From positions 80,868,541-80,932,540 of the forward strand of contig CM056376.1 of NCBI GenBank assembly GCA_029718625.1: a DNA stretch of 64,000 nucleotides. The letters run 5' to 3'. Positions 56,372-64,000 of this stretch are shown here, piece by piece. The number at the start of each line of letters is the position of its first letter. Positions within the stretch are counted from its first letter, which is position 1. Source of the DNA: Synaphobranchus kaupii. Its lineage: Eukaryota; Chordata; Actinopteri; Anguilliformes; Synaphobranchidae. The notes below the pieces were generated by a model. It was not told the DNA's origin. It did no database searches and saw only the letters and a program-made list of their open reading frames with translations. The position numbers were made by a program, and so were the translations under genes.

Positions 56372-56495
56372 ACTGGCCTTTGTGCTTTGAGCTTCAGGTT
56401 GAATTCCTGTTTGGTGTGCTCATTTCAGTCTCCGCTTTCTGGTCTATCCTTTGTTTGTCATTTTTACCAAGATCTATTGCCTTTTACTAAGAGAC
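56372..56495 (+). mobile_element. LTR fragment related to solo LTR 2
   Basis: GCCTTTGTGCTTTGAGCTTC, TTGAATTCCTGTTTGG and CTATTGCCTTTTACTAAGAG match 39077-39200 with few differences. Flanking LTR sequence is absent or too diverged. Confidence 0.7.
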
Positions 56496-58920
56496 AGGGT
56501 GTTTGTATCATACTGACTTTAGGGTTTTATTTATTCTTAGAGGCAGGTCGGTTATTTTCAATTAAGTTTGCGTTGGTCTTTTGTTACAGCTGTTCCTGTT
56601 CGTCCTTTTCACCTGCGGGACGATTTTGGTTCGGAACTGTAGTTCTGTTCGTTCTCCGGGTGTGTCCCTCCTTATATGGAGCTTGGAAGCCTCAAAGGAA
56701 CAAGCACGAATCAATGCTACCCAATAAAAGCCACCTCATGTATTTTCATCAGATCTTCGGAGTGCTCTTTCAAACTCTGGGTCAGATGTACGTTTGTACA
56801 TAAAACTCGCAGCGCAAATTTCGTCATGACGATGGTATGTTGGCACATAGCTACGCAATATGCATGAAATTAACATATTATTTACTACGGGTTCGTCTAA
56901 TTACGCAGTCATCGACTACTAGTCGAATTTTGCGTATTAAGGAGAGCTTAAAAGGCGCAGTTTAAAAAAGCGTATGTTAAGTGCGTTAAATATCTTAATT
57001 CGATGTAGGTAAATTTATGTATCTAAAGGAAAATATAGGCCTGTGTCAAATCTGACCCTGGGTTTTAATTGTATTCATATACCTCTTAGGTTAACTATTT
57101 TATCTTTCTGAAATTCCTTGACTTGGTCAAAGAAGTTGTCTTCAATAAATGTATATATTTGTTTTTTGTCTGCATTAATTTGGACTTTTGGTGATGACAA
57201 ATCGCTTGGGGTCATATCTGACCCGAGTAAAAATCAACTAATCCACCTATTGTATGTGAACACTAGACTGACGGGAAAAATTGTAAATGTATGGACTTTG
57301 TGGTCTGGAATTCCCTGTGTGGACTGAATGCCTGTAAAATACAGGTCAATGTAGTGGTCATGTTTATTTTGAGACATGAAAAATACCTTTTTTTTCTTTG
57401 CACCCATTTTAAAAATATAAAAAATACATTTTAAAATTGACATTTTAAAACTACAAAACTGATAGGTTATGTTTTTACAAGTTTAAACTCAGGGTTATAA
57501 CTGAAGCTAGTTGGGTTCAGGTGATGTTATTATTTAAAGGTAAATTATTAGTGGTTTAAAACAAATAAACAAAATGCTAAATAGTTCCAATAATTACAAT
57601 CTTAATGTGACAGTATTTTAACATGTCTAATTTGGATGAAGTTTCCTTTTTTTCTTAATCAAAATATGAACAGAAATCTGATTTTATAAAATTCTAAATG
57701 TGCAGTAATTGTAAGAAAATATATTAATATTGTAATTTTTATATAAATGAAATATTTTGTGCATGTCTAATAACATTTTAAATAAAACATTTTTTCAATT
57801 CATCTTGGCTCTTGTGTTGTTGCAGGGTCATATTTGACCCCAATCATTTGTGTATGCAAAATATGTTGGTTGCTTGAGGATTAAAAATATTGATATCAGA
57901 ATTAGGTTACAAGTTACAACAAGCAATGCTGGCTATCTTAGTTCGCACAAATTAAACAAGTTCTATTTCAATGCTATACCCAATGTTTCCTAAATTATTT
58001 AATGTAACTTGGTCCTGTGTTTTTTCATCTTACCATCTGAAGAGAATAGAGTAGAATTGTACTTTATTGGTCCAAATACATGGAAATTTGTTTTGAAACC
58101 AATACTGCGATCCATATACAATCAAAGACCATACACAACAAAACGTATAGTTCACTACATACTGTTGTTTTGCTCAGCCGACTAATATAAGACTTAAAAA
58201 ACATTTGAGTCATTAAAAAGCATCCCTGTTTGTATGCAGCATACCCCTATACAGTACAATGTAAATAACAAATAATACCTTACTGAACAGTTATGACATA
58301 AAAGCACTTGCACGATTTGGAGTACATCACTGGGCTATCGATTCAGGAGTTAGCATACTGGGTTAGGCCAGCGTATGAGTGAAAGAGGTGTGTGAAAGGG
58401 GTACTAGTTACACTACTTAAAAAGTCCTTTTGAATCATCAAAGCAAAATAGCCAAAGAATTATTGTGACCAACCATATGTGTACAGCTTTGGGGGCATTT
58501 AGCTTGGTAATGTTAGCTGTATGTCCTTCATCCTGTGTGTCAACAGGCACATCGTAAGTACTATTATTACACCCCAGTAGGTGATCCCTGGCATTAATGT
58601 AGTGTTTGATTTGGGGAGAGCTTTTAAACGTTGAATCCGTTAGCCTGAACATAACCTGCCCTGGGTCAAGTTAGCCGTGCAGCATGAGTTACCATGGCAA
58701 TATACCTTGATTAAAAATGTGTCAGCTTTGTGGTATGGAACACCCAGGGTTACAACTTAAATTAGCTTGCTAACCTGATAATCTTGCTTTGTAGTACACA
58801 CCCCATGTGTTGTGTCGAGTTCACTGTATAGCAGTGCTTGCAGTTTAGGATTGTGCACATGCGCAGGCAGGGGCCCTCTTTTGGGTGGGGGGGGGGATCG
58901 GCCTCTCAGGGAAAAGGCAG
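56496..58920. other. AT-rich intergenic with GGTCA-type palindromes
   Basis: Palindromic (G)GGTCANATNTGACCC(C) occurs at about 57211 and 57826, with a degenerate one at 57045. A block near 57890-57965 recurs as a direct, diverged copy at 63875-63945. No gene was recognised. Confidence 0.4.
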
Positions 58921-58993
58921 CGCCCAACGTGGGGCTCGAACCCACGACCCTGAGATTAAGAGTCTCATGCTCTACCGACTGAGCTAGCCGGGC
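58921..58993 (-). tRNA. tRNA-Lys (CTT)
   Basis: The 73-base gene has acceptor stem GCCCGGC paired with GTTGGGC, A box TAGCTCAGTCGG, anticodon loop ACTCTTAAT (anticodon CTT) and B box GGGTTCGAGCCCC. It has no intron. A TTTT terminator follows six bases after the end on the minus strand. Confidence 0.97.
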
Positions 58994-59105
58994 TTCCTCC
59001 TGCCCTTTCAGTCACCACCCCCCTTCCTTGTTTCATGTTACTCTTGGCGTATTGACAGGCCGTATAACTTTGTCCCAGTTCTTGTCTTACCAACATCGCA
59101 ACTTG

Positions 59106-59122
59106 GTCTCTGTGGCGCAATT

Positions 59123-59162
<40 letters not shown>

Positions 59163-59179
59163 GAGCCCACCCAGGGACG
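59106..59179 (+). tRNA. tRNA-Asn (GTT)
   Basis: The 74-base gene has acceptor stem GTCTCTG / CAGGGAC, A box TGGCGCAATTGG, anticodon loop CTGTTAA (GTT) and B box GGTTCGAGCCC. A TTTT terminator lies at about 59185. It is divergent from the tRNA-Lys gene 112 bases away. The single change ATTGG from the usual ATCGG in the D loop does not affect pairing. Confidence 0.97.
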
Positions 59180-60246
59180 CTGACCTTTTAAATAGATGCC
59201 TTCAGACAACAAAGAATCTGGCTCCTGAATCTGAGGAGACAACAAGGAATCTGAGAATTATATGCAAAATGTGTTGGAAGGTCTGAATCAGGGAGTAGCT
59301 ACCTATACATTCTTGTAGGGGGGTGACTGGATATGTAAGCATGTTTTTATAGATGTAATAAATATTATTTTTCTGTAATGTATCTTAATCCTTTTTTTTT
59401 TGCCATGATGTTTGTAAAAACCACTGAAAAAGCAAGCAACTGAGAGACATCTATGCGGAATGCCTTAAAGAAAGGGGAGAGAGATGAGAAATGTTCCATG
59501 TTGTAAGAGAGGTTGGTTCAAAGTAGGGATTCAGATTTTTCACTATCTCCTTGTGGATGTGACACCAGCCTCTCGGTTTACACAGAATGTTTGGGGGAGG
59601 GGAGGTGTTAAGAAGGTTGAAACACAGCAGTCTTCCTTGTCGTTGGGGAGGGGACTTTCCTTTCTGTCCTTGGGGAGAAGACTCTCCTATGCCCCTTTCA
59701 CACCGAAGCAATGAACCGGGTTAAACCTGTGTTTGCCTTTGGTCTGAATGGGTCAACCCAGGTTATCCGACCGTGTCCGCAACCCTGCTCATGACCCGGG
59801 ATTTATCTATCAAAGATTATTACATTTAGAAAAAAACAATCGTGTATTTACAGAACTTAAGATCATCAAATGGACATGCATTTACACAATGCAAAACAAA
59901 TATTTTAAATGGTTAAAAAAATAAAATAAATAAATAAAATAAAATAAAAATTACACATTATGGAATATGTAACATCAACCAGTTTTTCGCTTTTATCCTG
60001 AAAGTACCTGGGCTGGTTAATGATTTTAAGTCAATTTCCCTGCCAAGCCTCTGAAAAATAGAATTTTAAATTTGCGACACTGGCTCTGGTATGATGCCTG
60101 TGTGTGTCACTAATTAAATGAAAATAACCAGCCAAATAGCTGGGGGCCTGGTTTTTAATTTTTTTTTAAAGCAATCAGAAATTTTAGTTGTACCACTCTT
60201 AAATTAACTGGTATCCACTGTATAATTCCAAAATGACTAATATGAC
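59180..60246. other. Intergenic, one MITE-like end
   Basis: CCCCTTTCACACCGAAGC near 59692 resembles a dispersed fish transposon terminus. An AAATAAAAT-rich tract lies at 59920-59950. No gene is seen. Confidence 0.35.
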
Positions 60247-62541
60247 CTGTCACGATAATTACTATATCGACTTATCTTACGATAAATGGACATGACGTCG
60301 ATCATTTTTGCGACCTCGATATTGCCCATTGTGTTTACAGTACATGCGTGTTTGTTTACATAAGAATGTCACCAACATTTTAGCCAACATGATGCCAGAA
60401 TAAACAGCATAACTTATTGTGCGTGGTCTATCTATTTGAGGCAAATAATCTGTCTACCTGTTTCAGCAGGTTATTTCCAGAAGGTTTCAGCATTTTGATA
60501 AATCCAGTTTTGCAGTCATTTATGATCCCGCTGAGTTTCTCTCCTCTGACCACCGCGCCGGGGCTGCACCTCCACACACACGGAATTCAGCGGAGCAGAG
60601 GAGACAGCGAAGTAACGTTGGTCGAGTTGATGACAGCGACACTTGTTACGTTACTGTTGTTACTCAGTTGTTGGTTAACTCGGCCTTTTGAGCCACTTTG
60701 TTCGAGACGATCTGTGCCTCTCACAGTGGCGCCGGAATGAGTTTAGAAGTGGGGGGACATTCAGTTTTGAATAGCGTGAGCTATATTGGTGAGATTTTTC
60801 ACGTCAAATTCCCTTCAATCTCAGCCTAGCCTACTGTTTTTTTTATGGTGAAAAATGCATTCCCTCCTCTCATCAGGATACTTTCAGATCTAAATTGTAG
60901 AACACTCGCTTTTTTTCTTCTTTTTTTGCGCAGCGTCCTGGCTCCTGCTGATATACTCTGAGAACTGTTTCACTGTAACCATTCAACCAACCAGTCAATA
61001 TATATTTTAGAATCACATTCGAAAGAAAATCATGAACTAACAGGAATACTGCTGTGTTTCTGGTTATTATACAGCATTAATCACTGAGGAGCCATGTAAA
61101 CCATTTGCAGCAACACCTCCTCTCAATGTCGGAACGATAATTTACCACTTTTATAGTCTATGAGTTATGATGAGTCGTCATAACACACGCACAGAGACAC
61201 ACACGCACAGACACACACGTCCTCCAGCGGGTGCTCTAGGGCTTAAGAGGTACAATAAAAACTAAAATTAAACTCTGAAAACTAACTGAAACTAAACTGA
61301 ATTGAAAATTTCGTTTTTATTTAATTTTAATAAAACGAAATCAAAGGAAAAAGTAATAAAAAGTAGGCTACACACTACATTAGACTACGTTACACACAGA
61401 GCTGCTTTGTGAACCTGCTCTAGTGATTTTTAACAGCCTTTACAAACAGAAAAAAACAAGGATTGTGTAGATTAAGTAACTGAAGCACTTACATTAGTCT
61501 TTTCTTTAATCTGGTCGCTCTCACCTCTGGTGTTAAGAGCTTGTAACGTAACATGCGTCGCTGTCCTACACTTTGCTGCTGCACCTGTTCCTCCCGGTGT
61601 ACTCCGGGCTCTTTAAGTCCTCTTCAGATAACAGTAACGTTAATCAGAGACACTGGATGCTGTTATCGGATCATCCATGAGTGGAAAACATCCCTCCTCA
61701 CTTTTTCTTCACATCTCACGCCTTCATGATCACTCTTGCCGTCTGAAATCAGACCCGGAGGAGCTGCTGTCAGCCTCCGTCTTCACCTACCGGGCCAACG
61801 GCGCGTCTAATAATCCGAAACAACTTTGTCCAATTGTCGTTAGAGGTGGGAAATGAATTTAAAGTCTGAGCGATCTTTTCCTCACGTGAATTCATTTTAT
61901 CTTGTTCTCTGTCAGTGTCTCCACTCAGCCTCAGCGCTGCTCCCTCCACAGCTGCTCCTCTTTGTCTAAACTTTATTCAACCGCGGGAAAACTGACGTGC
62001 TTCACAAATAAAATCAAAGTGATCTAACATTGCATCCAATCAAATTTGACTATTTGATTGTATTATAATTTCTTTTGATGGGGGGTTACAGCAGGTTATG
62101 ACAGGTGATGACAGATAAACATGATGAATAAATGACAGATGTTTGTTGACAAATGGACTAACAGGAGTGCAATTGTGCAGGATTAATGTTCAGTTATTCA
62201 AAGTTATGGAGTGTAAGTACATAGTCCAGAGGTGCGTTAATATAACGCATATTGACAGACTTTAATGTAATGTGAAGTGTCTATAGGTGGAGGAGGTAGG
62301 AAACAGTGTCAGTGGGGGTCCCGGGCCTTGTTAATGAGGCCCACTGCAGATGGGAAGAAACTGTTTTGTGGCGTGAGGTTTTGGTCCTGATGGACCGCAG
62401 CCTCCTCCCAGAGGGAAGTGACTCAAACATTATCATTATATCAGTGGCATAAAATGGTCTTAAAATTACAATAATATCGTTTATCGCAATTATTTCTGGG
62501 ACAATATATCGTCCAACAAAAATAGTTATCGTGACAGGCCT
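60247..62541. mobile_element. Element with CCTGTCACGATAA inverted ends
   Basis: The left CCTGTCACGATAATTACTAT and right ATAGTTATCGTGACAGG are inverted, with related ATATCG/CGATA-rich subterminal sequence. The 2.3 kb interior includes CpG-containing stretches (60540-60740, 61540-61810) and a fragment near 62285-62430 (GGGAAGAAACTGTTTTGTGG) that belongs to another dispersed fish repeat. No clear target duplication or transposase was seen. Confidence 0.6.
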
Positions 62542-64000
62542 GAGTTTGAGGATGGAGCTTGAGGACTATTCTTATTAGTTTATTTTGGGCTGTTTGTAGC
62601 TTATTTGCGACACTGGTTGCTCTATGCAGCGTGGTAATCTCGCTTTCATGTCTTTAACTTGTGCAGAAACGACATTCCAAAACTTTGTATATTAATTACG
62701 GAGACCATCCATTCATGGTGAATGTATATTAGAAACAGACAACTCTGGAATTATCTTCATTTTTGCTAGCTTGATTTACAGCTTCAAGCAAGGAGGAGAA
62801 TTCTCAGTTGTCACATGTAATTATGTAATGGTGAATAGCCCATTAAAACAGCTTAACAAATAAAATAAAATAAAATTTTAAAGAAATTTCTAAAGAGAGT
62901 GAGTGTATTATTTATCTTTGCCTTTTCCCCCATCCATTGACCATCCTAAACAAAAATGGAACAAAAGGGTTTTAAAATCTCTTCCTTTTATAGCCCACTG
63001 ACCTGAAATGCCTGTCCGAGTGTAAGAGTTCATATTCCCCATGAAGGAAATGAGTTGGGTCGAGTACAATGTTGTTTGTTAGACTGTGGATTCTTTTGCT
63101 TCAGGTGTTTAGGAAAGCCTCTTCCAGCGGCTGTCCCACCACCTTGGCACAGATGTTAAGTAGCTAGGTGAGTCTTGCTTTCAGCTGTGCAGCGAGCTGC
63201 TCCATGCTATACCCACAAACAACATGACTCTGAATGGTGGAGGAGAAGAACAGGGTTATTGTGTATCATTGTGGTCATTCAAACTTTATTTGGTATGTGA
63301 AAGCGTCAAAAATGCCAATCATTTACGTATAGTGGAAATTTTCAAGTCAGCTATGTTACACTTTTTAAAATGACATTTTTTTTAAATGACTACAATATTT
63401 TACATGTTTGAACAATTGTCTGCATCCAGTGCTTTGGGTGTATTAAAACCACATCATTAATTAATTGCCTCATTATTATTATTACTATTGACTTTTTTTT
63501 TCAGAAAATTGTGTTGGCAAATAAGATTTTTTATTCTTTTACATTTTTAAATAAATTATACTATTTTACTTATTTGGATAAACTTTATCTGACCCACAAA
63601 CATACAGTACATTAATGGGGCAAACATGGCTGGATAGGTTTGTAAGATTGAATATTTATTTAGTAAGCCTAAATATTTGTAATTTTTATCTGTATTTATT
63701 TATCCATCCCCCACCCTTTCTCTGGTGTAAATGATTGTTTCTTGGTATAAATGTCTGTTTGTAAATGTGAATATTATATGTTGTTTGTAATTGTGAATGT
63801 TTTCAATCTCACTCAAGCAATAGAAAGCACTGTCTACAATAAAAGTATAATAAATCAAGGCCTGCCATTAAACAAATTGATATCAAAATGAGGCCAAGTT
63901 ACAAATAATTGTATTAGCTATCTTATCTCACACAAATTAAACAAGCTCTTTGCCTTCAATTCTAGAATTTTCTAGATAACTCGTCAAACAGTGCCGCCAG
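62542..64000. other. AT-rich, nothing recognised
   Basis: There is only the direct-repeat copy at 63875-63945 (partner 57890-57965) and short T/A runs. No exon, RNA or intact element can be supported. Confidence 0.4.

Noticed and set aside
60417..60740. 107-residue plus frame
   Set aside because: It lies within the inverted-end element, lacks any motif, and CpG content alone explains the open frame.
1..64000. Bacterial-type systems (CRISPR, toxin-antitoxin, phage defence)
   Set aside because: No repeat-spacer array, ribosome-binding-site spacing or prokaryotic gene clusters; all coding evidence is vertebrate or eukaryotic transposon.

Overview
The window is nuclear DNA of a ray-finned (teleost) fish. 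It holds split vertebrate genes with GT-AG introns, two canonical nuclear tRNA genes, and a dense layer of fish-type repeats: Sleeping Beauty-like and other Tc1 elements, hAT, Ty3/gypsy chromovirus, DIRS, LINE and tRNA-SINEs. There are no operons, CRISPR arrays or prokaryotic signals.

Plus strand, about 1.76-32.5 kb: the 3' half of a sodium-coupled neurotransmitter/osmolyte/amino-acid transporter gene of the SLC6 family. Nine coding exons with matching splice phases encode 369 residues, from TM5 to the stop codon. The introns are loaded with transposons. One 13.3 kb intron holds a defective Tc1, a large fold-back element, a palindromic Tc1-like element, two tRNA-headed repeats and a DIRS gag-like fragment. 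Later introns hold an hAT element with a perfect 8-bp target duplication and a four-level nest built on Sleeping Beauty-type ends. The protein departs from family norms at the positions that normally coordinate Na+ (site 1) and Cl-.

Middle, about 32.5-50.5 kb: no host coding exon was recognised. Two solo LTRs have perfect 5-bp duplications. A non-LTR reverse transcriptase remnant and a decayed chromodomain Ty3/gypsy element (minus strand) follow. The gypsy 3' LTR has been split by a palindromic Tc1-like element.

Minus strand, about 55.1-50.7 kb: parp11, a mono-ADP-ribosyltransferase. Six exons encode the WWE domain, the linker and the first part of the ART domain. The final exon, which should complete the catalytic fold, was not found downstream, where an inverted-repeat element and the gypsy element now sit. 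The transporter and parp11 are convergent.

Right end, about 55-64 kb: divergent tRNA-Lys(CTT) and tRNA-Asn(GTT) genes 112 bp apart, transposon ends, and AT-rich sequence without a recognisable gene.

The strongest unusual signals are: (1) a transporter with a rewritten Na1/Cl- site; (2) one long palindromic core that recurs at least six times inside different Tc1 terminal-repeat families, some copies having mismatched ends; (3) a parp11 copy cut off from its catalytic C-terminus. All calls come from reading the sequence by eye plus family knowledge; no database search was run.
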